Shown piece by piece: positions 23,951-36,428 of a DNA stretch of 64,000 nt. Numbering within the stretch: the stretch's first letter is position 1; every line of letters begins with the position of its first letter. Both the position numbers and the translations under genes were made by a program. Origin of the DNA: Prostheceraeus crozeri (Eukaryota > Platyhelminthes > Polycladida > Euryleptidae); contig CAJQUW010000515.1 in assembly GCA_907163375.1 (NCBI GenBank), positions 248,001 to 312,000 on the forward strand. Reading direction: 5' to 3'. A model generated the notes under the pieces. The model worked only from the letters and a program-made list of their open reading frames with translations, was not told the origin of the DNA and searched no databases.

Positions 23951-25588
23951 AAGGTTGGACCTTGGACCTTGGTCTTTCTGATCTTGGGTGCCGTACTCAA
24001 GGTTCCCAAGACTTGGGTCGTGAAAATGAACTTGTCCTAAATTTTAAATATTGCTATGACTAATTTTTCATAAATTTCACAATTACATCAGCCAATTTAG
24101 AAAGCAGAAACAGCAATTTTACATTTCTAATTAATGCATAAAGTCTGTGAAACTCTAATTTAAGGATGCTCCAATAGAATGCATGAAGAGTACCTGTCTG
24201 TAAGAATTTTTGCATGTTAATTGGACACGATGCGTCAAAATTCACTTTAACTTTGCAATGATTGTCCATAAAATCTGAAAGTTGATTCTAAATCGAGCTT
24301 AGGTGATAGAATTCACTATGCTACTCACAACATTATTAGACGAACTTGAACGAGCTCTTCAAAAGGTTATCTGAAATTTTATTAAGATGTGCTGTTGATG
24401 TGCTCTGAGTCTGGATCTACATGTCATTTTCCTACTGAAAACTAATCTGACGATTCATTAATCAATATCGATCTGAATGATTAATTTTGACTGATTTCAT
24501 GGAAAAGTGCATATAGAATGTTCGAATTGTCTGCTATGGATGACGTATCACAGAATAAAATATTTTGTTTATCTGCTTCGGTTTGCTAGAAGTGTGATTA
24601 ATACGCACGCATCTCTCACTGGCTCTGGTGTCCTCTGCTGACAGCTTATTGTTTGCCATTTCCAATAGCAAGCGATACAGGAATTATCCATTCGAGAAGG
24701 AGCAAGTTGTCTAATTCTGTGATGTGCCATTTCGATATTAAGGTTACATACAATTCTTCCTTTCTAGGAAACCGAAGCGCGCGCAGATGAATCTAATTCT
24801 GTGTGACGTATATTTTTGCGCAGAGAAAATCTTAGCATTGGAAATGTTAATTTTGTTCATAAAAAGTTACAGGCAATTAATCGATAAATATCGATCTGTT
24901 TGATTGGTTGTGATTGATAACTCTTATGGTATTCTAGATACAACTTTCACGTGGCAAAAGAAGGTAAGATGCATTATTATCTTTCTGCACAAAAGCTTCA
25001 TCCATAACAGGCATTTCCAACATTCTATAAGAACATTTCCATGAAATCAATCAATCAGATCGATATTTCAGCTAATAGAATGAACGGATGACTGTCGAAA
25101 TAGTTTCCAACAGGAAAATTAGATCCAGACGTCATTTAGAACACATCAACAGCACTTCATTATAATCAATCACTAGCAATCACCTAGATCAATACTGATC
25201 AATACACTTCATGTACGTGTATCTTTTCGAAGAATTCGTTGAATAATGTTATGAGCAGCATATTGTTTTTTATCACTTGAGTTTGATTTAGAATCAACTC
25301 TCAGATTTTATGGACAATCATTTCAAGGTTAGAATGACGCACCGTGAGGAGGAGTTGATATGACTGGTTACGAAAGATCTGATAACAAAAAGAACATGAC
25401 TAAAAATTGAGGATTTTTAAACTTGAATTTTTGCGTCAAGATGATTAAGTGAAATCAGACGACGGGTAATATAAAAGTCAACTTTTTAATCCTAATAAAA
25501 CTTGGGTTTTAAAACCAAAGCTATTCAACCTTGGGCTTGGGTCTTGGATCTAATACCTAAGTTTGCGGATAAACGTGGGGTCAAGCCA
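23951..25588. mobile_element. Large foldback element with arms of about 550 bp and CTTGGGT-rich ends
   Basis: The left arm (about 23951-24510) and right arm (about 25030-25588) are inverted copies. The outer ends have GGTTGGACCTTGG and, inverted, CCAAGCCAACC-type sequence with repeated CTTGGGT motifs. Inner checkpoints include GATTGTCCATAAAATCTGA with GTTGATTCTAAATC (24255-24295), mirrored at 25285-25325, and GTGCTGTTGATGTG at 24391, mirrored at 25145. The loop of about 520 bp carries TCTAATTCTGTG-type repeat pieces. No transposase. Confidence 0.8.
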
Positions 25589-25796
25589 ACCCAACGTTTT
25601 TTGCACAACATTGATTGTTTATTGTTATTTGCTTGTGTATATTTAGTTAAGGCTGGAAAAACGAATTAAACGAAATCAGGAAACAAATTTCTGAATGGTT
25701 GTTTGTCACTCACATATGAGTTATAATAAACTTTCAAAATAGTTTTACATGTAGAAATTATTGTGTTGAAAGCCAATTAAGATAAAATAAATAAAA

Positions 25797-25853
25797 TACT
25801 AAAGACTAATACTAATACTAATAATACCAATACTAATACTACTAAATACTTTT
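25797..25853. repeat. Imperfect ACTAAT microsatellite
   Basis: Tandem ACTAAT and ACTACT units with interruptions, ending in TACTTTTAGTAG. Low-complexity sequence. Confidence 0.75.
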
Positions 25854-26168
25854 AGTAGCAGCAAGTATGAATTATTCTAGATTAGTATGAAAATAAATTC
25901 CAAGATTACTAACTTTATGACATTTTTGTTCGAAGATTAGGCCAACGATTGCAGATTATTTAAGGAAGAAGCTAAAAAAGAATGACAAAAAATAGAAATC
26001 CTGTTAATTTTTTCCATTTGCATTTTCACAGAAATCACCGTTTTCCCGTTCATACAGAATGAATGGAAACGCAATCGGCAGGGACTTGATCTGCCCTAAC
26101 TGTGTTTAATGACACGGTTGTCTAAGCGGGCATAATGAAGGTTGTAGAAGGCAATAAATAAATTTTGT

Positions 26169-26376
26169 GCACCAGTGGCGTGCAGTCAATAGATGCGGTG
26201 CATGCAGCGAATGCCTCGCTTAAATTCTGTAAATTAACCATTTTTATCCTTTCCAAGATTGAGGATAATTTGGGCGTAAATTGCACATAAATTCCAATTG
26301 AAAGCCATTTAATTTAGGGAAATTACATGTAAAAAGAGCTTTAACAACGGTGAGGCATCGCCGCATTCACTGGTGC
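26169..26376. mobile_element. MITE-like element with GCACCAGTG ends
   Basis: GCACCAGTG at 26169-26177 is mirrored exactly by CACTGGTGC at 26368-26376. Inside both ends an AATGCxxCGxTGCCTC-like segment is also roughly inverted (GCGAATGCCTCGC on the left, TGAGGCATCGCCGCATT on the right). It is 208 bp and non-coding. It immediately precedes an unexplained GC-richer block. Confidence 0.55.
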
Positions 26377-26397
26377 TATATGTAACCGGAAACAACA

Positions 26398-26640
26398 ATG
26401 CGGTGTCTGATGTACAATGTAGAACTGTCTTGGACATTGCATGCCATCAATTTGTTTACCGATCTGGGAGAATATTTGCCGAAAAATGCTGTTGAAGCTG
26501 GGCGACCGATGCCCGAACTTCAAATGAAGACCGAAGCGCTGAAAGACGATAAGGCGTATAGTTCGAATTCGTCGATGCGACGATTTTTCCATGGTGGTCT
26601 TGAAACCAGAGTCTGAACGTCCATTGAGAAAACTGAACAT
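26398..26640. other. Unexplained GC-richer block, open on both strands
   Basis: This stretch stands out from the AT-rich flanks and is open for 72 codons on plus (26398-26616) and 99 codons on minus (26640-26341). I recognise no protein from either strand and see no clear splice sites. It could be a gene fragment captured with the neighbouring MITE, a pseudogene, or transposon body. Confidence 0.25.
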
Positions 26641-27719
26641 GTAACCTTCAAATGATGCAAGAAGGTTCTTTTTATTATAATGTCATTTGATGACTTCGTT
26701 AAAAAGTCAAGGAGGGTGGACTTCAATTTTAGATAATTTCATGAGTATTCACGATATGTGTTAGCGCCCTTTTCGATATCGAATATAGTGAATGTCATAA
26801 TGTGTAAGGACAATGGACTACTTTAAACGCTTTGGCATTCAAAAAATGTCAAAAATACTTAAAGTCAAAGACATGACACAATTACTGCGCATGCAATTAA
26901 AGCAGTTCAAAGAAATTAACTTTCAAATTCAGTCTTGATCATTAATTGACTATTGCATTAATCCATTCACTAAAAACGATGACAACGCGCAGATCATGAA
27001 ATATTTTCGCATGTAGAACAACATCAGGAAAGACTAGATACTTTACAATATTTTCATCTGAAATATTGTCATTTCCTTGATGAAAGATTTACTGTCTCAT
27101 TGTCGAGTTGTTTTCATTGAAACAAAGTCGTTGATTTCTATGTCACATTTGACAAGTTCCTTCATTGAGTTCGGTGTAATTAATGGCCCAATGGGGAAAT
27201 ATTGTGAATCTTGAAACTCAACTGCTACTTTTTTCCAGACAAAATTCAATGTTCTCTATTTGTGTAAAATTTCATATCACTCTCGTAGGTATTGGCAGTG
27301 AAATTCCAGTAAATTAAAGTCAAACACTGTCGTAGATTTCGGAAAATTGAAACTACAACTTGAAGCCTGCAGTCGTCTGAGTTACTCCATCATAGTTTTT
27401 GCGCTTTACTTCGATAAATGTTGTTATGAACTGAGATGCTAATAAATGAGGTTGATGTGACGTCATAAAGGATAAGATAATGACATTGGAAAGGACTTGC
27501 GACGATGGCAAATGACAAGTTTTGCACGAGAACGAAAATTATCCAAATTTCCATTCATAGCATTGAAGCTAGGCTATCAAGTTAGGCATTAAGTGATTTT
27601 ATGATGTTATGTTGAGCGGGAAAGTTCTTGAATTTAATCAACACAGCCCGCGCGCAGTGCTACACATGTATGATAAGAAGGAATGCATACAGTGCAATAA
27701 TGATGATGAGGCTTTCTAA

Positions 27720-27872
27720 CGTCCCTTCTCCCTCGCTGAGGGCTTGGATGGCCGGAACGTTCCGAAACCGGGTGTTCTTCCTGCTGAATTCAAAATGACA
27801 CATTCGGGGCTCAGTTTCTAGACCAATACATCGCTAGGCCAAGCACTTCACCACTACGCCACGGAGACCACA
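27720..27872 (-). repeat. tRNA-derived SINE head
   Basis: On the minus strand, GGTCTCCGTGGCGTAGTGG contains a perfect A box (TGGCGTAGTGG). A weak B-box candidate follows (GGTCTAGAAAC), or another at CCGGTTTCGG. The acceptor stem cannot pair, so it is a SINE or tRNA pseudogene and not a working tRNA. Confidence 0.5.
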
Positions 27873-28734
27873 CAAAGAGACTAAACGAATTACACTACTT
27901 TATCCAGCGGGCTACACGATGTTTCGCAAATTGAGGGAGGGCTTATCTGAGAGAGGGTTGTGAGAATAAACCTTCAGTCTCGAAAATGTGATGAAATACA
28001 GGCGTTCACTGATGATGATACGGAATATGAAAAGGAAAAAATCGAAGAGAAAGATGATGATGACAGTGACAAAGAACTCAAGATTTTCACGACGTTGATC
28101 ATTTTGTTTCCGCTGATCGTTTTATATCGACTTTTCATGAGCATTAGTTGAGCTGTTTCTAAATAGGTCCTTATATTGACTAAAGCCCTTCATCAGAATT
28201 ATTTCGCTGTCTAAACTGCAAAATAATTTTCTAATTGAAGTTATTCTTCGCACTTGCACTACTGGATTGTTTTTCAATGCTGAAAGTCCACGTCGGATAA
28301 AGAGTGGGCAATGGGTATGTATTTCAATTACCTGTTTTGCGTCACAAGACAATTAAAAAAGTGATGCGAGATTTTATGATAGCATATCTTTTCATACTTA
28401 CAAGTAGTTAAGCCTCTTGCCTATCTTTTGATCGTTCTATAAATTTGCACACACTTCGCATTACTCAAGAAACCTGCTTGTTACTCGCATCATCGCATGC
28501 TTGCTTTCCAAAACCATTCAAAAGGAGTGCAGAACACTATCGTTATTCGCTGAAAGTTTTTCTTCAAACATTCATTTTTGCAGAACACCTATGTAATGTT
28601 AATCCAATAGCCGCAGATTGAATTCATCAATCTAAAGAATTCTAATGAATTCATTCTAATCTGATACTGGCAATCCACGTGTGACTATCAACGATTATCA
28701 AATTCCAGTTATGCCTGTAAAAATAATATCTTAC

Positions 28735-28868
28735 CGGCCTTTCTGCAACCTTCCATTTTGTTTTGAAGCGCCTGCTGATTTTGGACGACCGATGACTTGT
28801 TGGACTTGATATGCTGCTAGTGCTGATTTATCTGCCAATTGAAGACTGGGATCAATATTCTGCCCGTT
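28735..28868 (-). CDS. Host gene exon 4, unknown protein
   Basis: This 134-bp exon has 44 whole codons plus two bases. It begins NGQNIDPSLQLADKSALAAY and ends with NGRLQKG and the first two bases of an Arg codon. The acceptor is TCATTTCTTGCAG and the donor is CCG|GTAAGAT. It enters in phase 0 to match exon 3 and leaves in phase 2 to match exon 5. The Gln/Ala/Ser/Lys-rich composition suggests a flexible or helical linker; I recognise no domain. Confidence 0.7.
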
Positions 28869-28911
28869 CTGCAAGAAATGACATGATTTTGCTGTTATAA
28901 ATTAAAGAAAT

Positions 28912-29060
28912 TCATCTGCTTAACTCATGCAACCGCCAAGAGACGCATTCTGACCCATTGAGTCTCATTAGTCGTGGCAGGTTATAATCCAGCGATGATG
29001 GAGCAAGAAGACAGTGTAAAACCCCTCTCAAGACAGACGGTGCTTGGGTGGTCATTTTAA
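28912..29060 (-). repeat. SINE copy, family S (minus orientation)
   Basis: On the minus strand it reads CTTGCTCCATC, then GGATTATAACC in the B-box position, then CCACGACTAATGAG and TCTTGGCGGTTGCATGAG. The same order occurs at 36620-36745 and 38800-38900 plus 39386-39445. The A-box end is eroded. Confidence 0.55.
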
Positions 29061-32000
29061 TCACAATCAAATCAAATTGACAGAATATTGGTTGACCGAA
29101 ACCCACAAAATTCACGCTACAGAAATCCTAATAATAATCCCATATTTTGCGCATTATTATAAAATTAGACGACTTGCGAAGTAATTTATAATGTATTATC
29201 ATCATCCTGTTTTTGCTTCTAACAAAGTGTCATAAATCTTAAAATTTCACCTTTTTAAAGAGAGAAACGTGAAAATGAAGATGTAGTGAGGATTTCAGAT
29301 CATTTGATAAAGAAACACAAAATGCACATGTCAACTGACTGACAAATTTTTGTGAAGTGATTAAAAAGTTAGTGCTACGATTGAAATTTGCGCAAGTCTA
29401 TCATTGCTACTTACAAGCCCCTTGCTGACTTAATTACGAATACTAGGTTTAATAGCGTGGCATTTTCACATCCAGATCCATGCATGAATCAATAAGCTTA
29501 CTTAATGAGGTTCAATGTGTTTTCTATCAAAAAATGTAAAAATAAGTCAAGGAAAAATGTAACGGAAAATACCATCAATTCCGTAAATACATTCGTATTG
29601 ACTCCCTCATATTTTTGCGTTTTGATAAATCAGTTGATTGAGCAATTTGCAGGTCAGACTTAGCATAGCCTAACGATAATCAATTGCTGATTAATGATTT
29701 ACGATAGTCGATAACTGTTATCATTGTATTGATTTACATGCTTTAGCTGTCATCATTCAATTAGGAAAAGGGCTTTTTAGCGTCTCGCTTGTGCGTCAAT
29801 GTGCAATCTTCGCAATATCGAGAATTTGAGCGTATCTAAAGCATGTTTTGGACCAATTAATCTCTTGCACGTAGCAACATATTACCATTTGGAATTATCA
29901 CATCAACGGAAACATTTATGCCAAAATAGTTTAACTGTGTTCATTATTTGTATATAACTCCTTTTCAAAGTCGAAGCAATTGTCAATGAATTTCCCATTA
30001 ACTGGTTACAATTTCTAGAGAAACCCGAACTGCGATTAACTACTTTAAATCAATTCATCGTTTAGTCATCTTTCAATATTTCACTGGCCTTAAGGTTAGA
30101 GACTGTTCTTTTTTCCTCCACGACTAATGATCCCACAGGTCTACGCATTGTTGTCTTGCAGTTCGTGAGTATGTGAAGATTCATCAATCTTAATTATTAT
30201 GTAGAATTCCGTTGTTCCCAAACTCTTGCATTATTCACTTTACCGTTCATGCTTACTTTTGATCAAGGATATCAATAGTTTGACATCAAAGAATGCCATC
30301 CATTATACAAATTACATTTCGTTCGAACTTGAAATTTGCACACCTTCGGTTTCCTTAGAAAGTTCACGTTTCTTGATTGGGACATTCTTTAACCGCTCTT
30401 AACTCAAATTCTCCATTGAGACAATACAAAAACAAATATTTCATAGAATATAACTGTTTTGTTCGACGATTTCTTGAACTCATATATCAATAATAATTGA
30501 TCATTGAAAGAGCATTAAATTTTCTAGAAGCAAACTAAACATGTCATTTGAAGAAGAGAACTTCAAATGAATTCGTCACACCTTGTTCAATTTTGACTCA
30601 AATCAGTGATAAGTGACTGACAATTCGTCTGCCCTTTTACTTCAATGCCTGTAAAGGTGCCGGTAGTTTTAGCTCGTCTTCCGTACAAATTAATTCCGGG
30701 TTCTGATGAGTTGTTTTAGATCGCTGCAGGGCCGATTTAGTGCAAGGTTCTAGTAAATTAAATCAAAAGCTCCATACCAATATCAGCGCAGTCAAAATGC
30801 GAGTTTGAATTAAAATTTTCAAAATTCTTACATAAAGTAATATAACACATATGGTATTCTAGTTAAATAGCTTCATTAGCTTCATATTAGATAGTATACA
30901 TAGTCTAGCGAAATAAATAGTAATGTCAATCAATCAAATTTCAATCGTATATTGGACAGTGTTCAGCATCAGCATTATACTAGCATATCATTTTTTTGTC
31001 TCACACATAATTTCGATGAGAATTGTCGTAGAGGGGTTTTTCGACATGTAGATGTGGTCATATAGAACTATAATTTTAATAATCTTGCATGAACATGTAT
31101 AATCGAGTAACCATTTCTACCTTAATTTCGAGAAATGCAATATGCGAAACTGCTCAAAATGGTAGAAAGCCTGCCTTTTGAAATTATCAGCACAAATTAA
31201 TCTTTATGGGAACAGTGGTTCAACCTTAGAAGCTGTATACCAAGAGTAAAAGTAGTGCATCAAGCGGACTACCAACGTACCGATAACTCACGGTTATCGA
31301 ATTTTCTCAGTTACTGCACTCGATGAGGTTGCCTTTATGAAATCGTTGTTGTGAATGGCATTATGCTAATTGACTGACTATCTTTCGCTATGTACGCATT
31401 TAATTTTCGACCTTTATTCACGCATTTCGGAGTCATCTACAAATATAGTCCTGCAGCCTTTATTGATACCATACTCATTTGATGCTCTAAAGATGCAAAA
31501 CTCAACTGTATGTTGTCCATAATATTTCACATACATGTACATCACATTTTCTTAAAAATATAAGTGGAAAAGATCTACAAAAAGCCCAAAAAAGTCTCCA
31601 GGTTAGCCAATAATCCGAAAGAGCGAAAAAGTGTTGCAGAACTGGCTCTTCCTAACATCAGGTGAAGCTTTCTCATGACGAGGGTAAGAGTGGGAAACTG
31701 GCCGGATGCTTCGCTGTATTCTGAGCCCGCTAGCAAGACCCAAGCAGGGCTTCGGCACGGTCGGTGATTTTCAAAGACCCGGTACACGACAAGTTCCATT
31801 TTAAGCTTACAACGATTTGTTCTGTTCTGAGTCAAGACATTTGAGTATTTCTACGCTCATACGCGATCCACAGCCACCGACCAAATGCAATCTTCGATGA
31901 ATAATAAGTGCATGTATTCACATGTGTATGTGCCTATTAAGGAAACTACCATGTTATCAATACATTACCCCGCCGATAAAATGCTGTGAAACTTATGTAA

Positions 32001-32090
32001 TATCTCGGATGAATCGATTTTCATTACGTTTTTGTACAGGACGCAGAGGTTCTTAAATCCAATGATGGAATCATTTTTAGGGTGAAGTAT

Positions 32091-32116
32091 GTGTGTGTGT
32101 GTGTGTGTGTGTGTGT
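32091..32116. repeat. GT microsatellite, 13 units
   Basis: An uninterrupted GT dinucleotide run. Confidence 0.95.
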
Positions 32117-32552
32117 CGGGGAATTTCATAGACCAACAACGTCTAGTGACGGCATATTCGTCATGATGGGCATGATTGCAAACTGAACAAATTGAAATTA
32201 AAATATCAAAATAAATTTACTGGAACACGCACGCTTTCTTCGGGTGCGATCTGTCAAAAATAAAATAATAGAAAAGTTATCTCAGATTATAAGCTAAATT
32301 GTGCATTGCGATAATTGCATTTTTACCCGATGAAGATTTACACTATTTGCACTAACTTGACTGCCAAGTTCGTGTAATCATTTACTTCACTACTATCATT
32401 TTTCCTTACTGAAGACGCTTTCGTGCTATAGGGATAAAGTCGATTCATTCTTGATTTTCTTATTTCCATCGATTTCAAACAGTCGCAGTTTAGACAACTG
32501 CACTTACAAAATTGCCGTAAACATTGCTGTGTTAATAGTAAAGGATTATATG

Positions 32553-32620
32553 AATTACGTCTACTATATCTTGTTTATTATTATTACATTATTAATAAAC
32601 AAGATATAGCAGACATAATT
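32553..32620. repeat. Long hairpin, arms about 29 bp
   Basis: AATTACGTCTACTATATCTT followed by GTTTATTAT at 32553-32581 is mirrored at 32592-32620 with very few mismatches (CTACTATATC versus CTGCTATATC). The loop is about 10 bp. Too regular to be chance; it could be a tiny MITE or a structured RNA when the intron is transcribed. Confidence 0.75.
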
Positions 32621-33539
32621 CAAGGAACGATTCAATTTCAGGGTGTATTGAACAATGTTTCAAATCCTCAAGTATCTGGTTGGGTATTTGAGACTCTCTG
32701 TAACTCAATAGAGTTATCATAAAAGGAGATGAAGAATCTTTGACTTCGGATCCACACTTTCATCTTATGAAGTCCCTAAGGAGAAATACAAGGCAAGAAT
32801 TGAGACGAGAAAGTCAATTTAACACTTGAACTCTGTTGTAATAGTCAGGAATGTAAATTGTTGTATTTTGAATAAAAATAATTTGCATCCAACGCACGCC
32901 TTGACGCCTTTCTTAATAACATTCCCGATTGAATGTTAAATTTATCTCTGAATTCTTTTGTTGATCCACAGAGGAATTCACAAATTGAAGCAGTCTACGT
33001 AGACAGTTTGAGTCACTATCATGCTTGTCAAGGAAAGAGCGAGTATAGAATTCGACGCGATGAATTTACTTGATAATAAAAAATCCATCACCGAGATCTT
33101 CTTGCACCGAATAACATGTCTGAGGACAATGAAAAACATTTGAACGACCATTGTCTTTTATAAGAATCGCTTCATAAAAGCTGATCAAAAATTTCACAGA
33201 AATCTTCAAATCTGTTCGAAGTATTCTTCAATCAAAGTCGCACCCGCAAACACCTACGCTAATGTTACTCGGATCTTCTAATTATTCTGTCATTATAATT
33301 CTTACACCTTATTTAAGTGAATTCTGTCTACTGATTGTCATTTTAACCCTTAACAGTAATAACTTTGACTATCGTCATGTGATTAAGAAATGCAAATTTC
33401 TCACTTCGGCTCATGCGGAGGGGATTCTATCACAGCATTGGCTAACTTCGTAAAAGTGCTATTAAGTATTAATTAAAAAATGTTTGACGGTAATGGGGGA
33501 ACAATCAAGAAGGGAGAAGGAGTTCAATGTACAATTACT

Positions 33540-33900
33540 TGTGGATTGCGGTGAATTCCTTCAAAATGCACCAATCGTTATTATTCCTTCTGATTCGAAA
33601 GATTGAAATCATTGCGTACAAGTCTAGCCGAAAGATAAATGTAACCATTTAAATTGCATGAGTGAAAGAGATGTTCACAACAAGCTTATTTGCCCAGCTT
33701 AAATGTGCGGCTGTATTTCTCCGATATGGATTCGCTAGTGAACATCATTGGAGCTTGCCTCACACATTGCGCTGTTGATTGTCATGTCGTCGGTATAGTA
33801 CGCCATCTCAAGACCTTGACCAAAAGACAAAACAATGTGGAACTGAAACTCCACAATTGCAGCACTTAAACGTATGTGAAATTTATCCTGATTATCTTAT
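33540..33900. repeat. Dispersed repeat related to 19784-20100
   Basis: GTGAATTCCTTCAAAATGC, then CCTTCTGATTC and ATCATTGCGTACAAG align with 19795-19880. Weaker similarity continues downstream (GTTCACAACAAGC, CACATTGCGCTGTTGATTG). Clearly an old copy. Confidence 0.5.
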
Positions 33901-35274
33901 TATCTGGATTTCGACCTAACCTGTTGTTAGAGTGATCACAGGGTATCCTACGAGCATGTGTATTATCATGAAACCGTTCGACTACCGAGTCGACTTAATT
34001 ATTTCTAACGCGGATTTGGGAGCTTGTAATTTATGCAAATAGAATGGAAAAATACAGACATCATGTGTGCAGATATAATTCTCTGTTTATTTCGAACGAA
34101 CATGGTTGATCAAATGTAAAGGAGAGTTCTGATACTTCATTTATTTATGGACTTCGAAAAATGAGATTTCAAATTGAATGCGCATGAAATAAGTGAACTA
34201 TCGATTGATACGGAATTTCTGTAGCTATCCAGCACAATTACATTTGCGATGCTGTGCTATTTGAATACATTTATTTTAAGATGAAAATATGAGTTGATTG
34301 ACCAGATGGTTTTTGGACTGACTATAAATACTTGCATGCAAGAGGTGCAGTCAGCTGCATTTGAGGATTAAATTTTTTTTTTCTACATAGCTTTTTTAAA
34401 TCTCTCTGTTAACATGAACTTCCTGTGATAATCTCTTGCAGTCTTGAGAATATTCTTTAATAATTCTTAGCATCAATTTGTTTTCTTTCTAAGTTTCTTC
34501 CTCTCACTTTTTCATTCAGCCATCTGAAATTTCAGCATTAATGAAGTATATAACATACTTCTCATGATCACCATTGTCTCTACACTTTACATTATCCAAC
34601 CTAACTCTTAACGCTTCTTATTTGTTGCCAAAGTAATCCATAAAATTGAGGATATATCGAACACAGCTTGCCGAAAGTAAGAAGTTTGGGAAAATGAATT
34701 TCCGGAGTGAACTAGACTCTACAAGTAGATGACTTCCCTCATTTTTCGTGTTGCACATTGAAGTGAAGCAGGAATCTATGCCTTGTTTCCTCTTTTTGTT
34801 TCACATTTATAGCTAAGCATCTTTTTATAAGTAAGTGTCTTTTTTTGGCAATACCAGCTCGTGTACGAATGCAAGCACGGCGCAACACGAATAACAAGAA
34901 CATGCAATATTGCTCGAATTCAAGAAATACTAGAACATATTCAAATTTCCCATTTTAAGTAACTAGTTTCGTCCTTACATAATTTTTGCGCTTCAATTGA
35001 ACTATTCTACGATAATTCACGCATAATGCGAACAGAATTTCACACGTTCAAAGCGTGCAATTGAATCAAATTGACAGTCTTAAAGCTGACTTTATACAAA
35101 GCAATCTTCGTATTTCATTTTATAAGATAAGATGAACATAAATACATTATCTTTTCGAAATGAAAATCACAAATTTGCTATTCAATTTCCAGTTGAAAAT
35201 CAAAGGTTCACACGCATGCACAAAACGTAATGAAGTAAATAAACAACAACATTCGAACTGATAATCATTAAGCT

Positions 35275-35830
35275 TTACTCACTAGAAATGTCACAAACGG
35301 GATGAAGGCCAACAAGACATGGAAAAACATATTCCAAAATAAACCTGGTGCATGCAATGTACAGTAAATGCAGTTCAGTTATGGTAGTATAAAACCTTAA
35401 TCTACGTAGGCAATAAAAACATTTATTTGCTTTCTTTGTGATACATTCGATATGAGCGTCCCAAGTTAGGTAATTCGCAATAGTTACACTAAGAAATGAT
35501 ATATTTACCTCGTTCAATTTAACCGAAGTCAAATTTTCTTCCAGGATTTATGCAAGTCAAAATATTTGAAAATCAGCTCATTGTCATCACACCAAGATAA
35601 CACATACACGTACATCATCGATCAAGAAAAACGATTGTTACGACGTTATTTTTGTCGCGACGACTTGTGACTGCGGATAAGAAATTCCAAATATAACCAG
35701 AGTCTTCTACCTGTCTTTTAGCCCAAATTGCCGTACTTTTAGCTATATCTTGCAAAACTTTCATCTTTAAGGCATTGTATCTGTCCCAGTCCTGCGTAGG
35801 ATATGCAGACCATCTCTGATTCATAAGCAT
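35275..35830 (-). pseudogene. LINE relic: endonuclease-RT linker joined to RT C-terminal region
   Basis: The upstream minus-strand part (35830-35615) encodes QRWSAYPTQDWDRYNALKMK and an IWNFLSAVTSRR segment, like the linker before the RT of Jockey/CR1-type elements. The downstream part (35532-35275) encodes ANYLTWDAHIECITKKANK, then LRRLRFY and CTRFILEYVFP, which matches the post-palm region of LINE RTs (LTWDxHVxxIxxKAxKRLxxLRRL...RPVLEYA). The whole RT catalytic core that should lie between them is missing, so this is an internally deleted copy. Confidence 0.75.
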
Positions 35831-35861
35831 TAGTTAATGCATGAAAGGGTCGAGACGCGTA

Positions 35862-36065
35862 AAGGCGCGTTCACATTTTGACTGATAACGAAATCGATAA
35901 CTAAAACGATAAATTGAAATAACTCGCTCTGCATGTGCAACATAGTTGCTGTTTACATTAGCCCGATTTTCTCAACGATAAAATTTACAGTGTAAACAGC
36001 GGAGCTGAACGATAAATGAAATGTCGTCACGATTTTATCGTTATCGTGTAGGTTTAACGCGCCTT
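35862..36065. mobile_element. MITE, family A copy 2 (AAGGCGCGTT ends)
   Basis: The left end AAGGCGCGTTCACATTTTG with GATAACGAAATCG is mirrored by CGATTTTATCGTTATCG and AACGCGCCTT at the right. The core CATTAGCCCGATTTTCTC, CAACGATAAA and GCGGAGCTGAACGATAAA is shared with 19010-19195. About 204 bp, non-coding. Confidence 0.8.
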
Positions 36066-36428
36066 CAGGTGTGCATTAACAAACGTAATGCTGCATTCCA
36101 CTGGCATTATTGTCACGTACTCAGAATCATGTACTCATGTGCTTTTGCATGACCACTGATCAACCTACACATCTGACGCATGCTGAACACATCTGTCATT
36201 AAGAAATTTATGACGTACAATAAGTGTAGACATAGTAATGCGTAACATGAACGTCGTGCAACAATATTTATCAAATTTGCACTACTTCTCTTATTCCATT
36301 AATGCACGGCATACGAAATTTTGGCCGTATAATGGTCATGTAGCATTAAGAGACGTTATCAATGGCGTAACTCAGTCTTTGTCTTTTGAACTCATGGCGA
36401 CTATTTCCCTCAGGGATACAAACTTCGA

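Larger units (their letters stand above)
11797..28734 (-). other. Long intron 4 of the host gene (16.9 kb)
   Basis: It is bounded by GTAAGATATT at the donor and TTTTTTCATTACAG at the acceptor. It holds a hAT relic, an endonuclease relic, two foldback elements, MITEs and SINE pieces listed separately. Stretches 12919-14540, 17820-19005, 20270-22950 and 26645-27715 hold only AT-rich sequence in which I recognise nothing. Confidence 0.6.

Noticed and set aside
24936..24962. 26-nt plus-strand exon ending GAAG|GTAAGATG
   Set aside because: It lies within the loop of the foldback element and has no partner exon.
27720..27872. Functional tRNA gene on minus
   Set aside because: It has a perfect A box, but no pairing acceptor stem and no proper B box at tRNA spacing.
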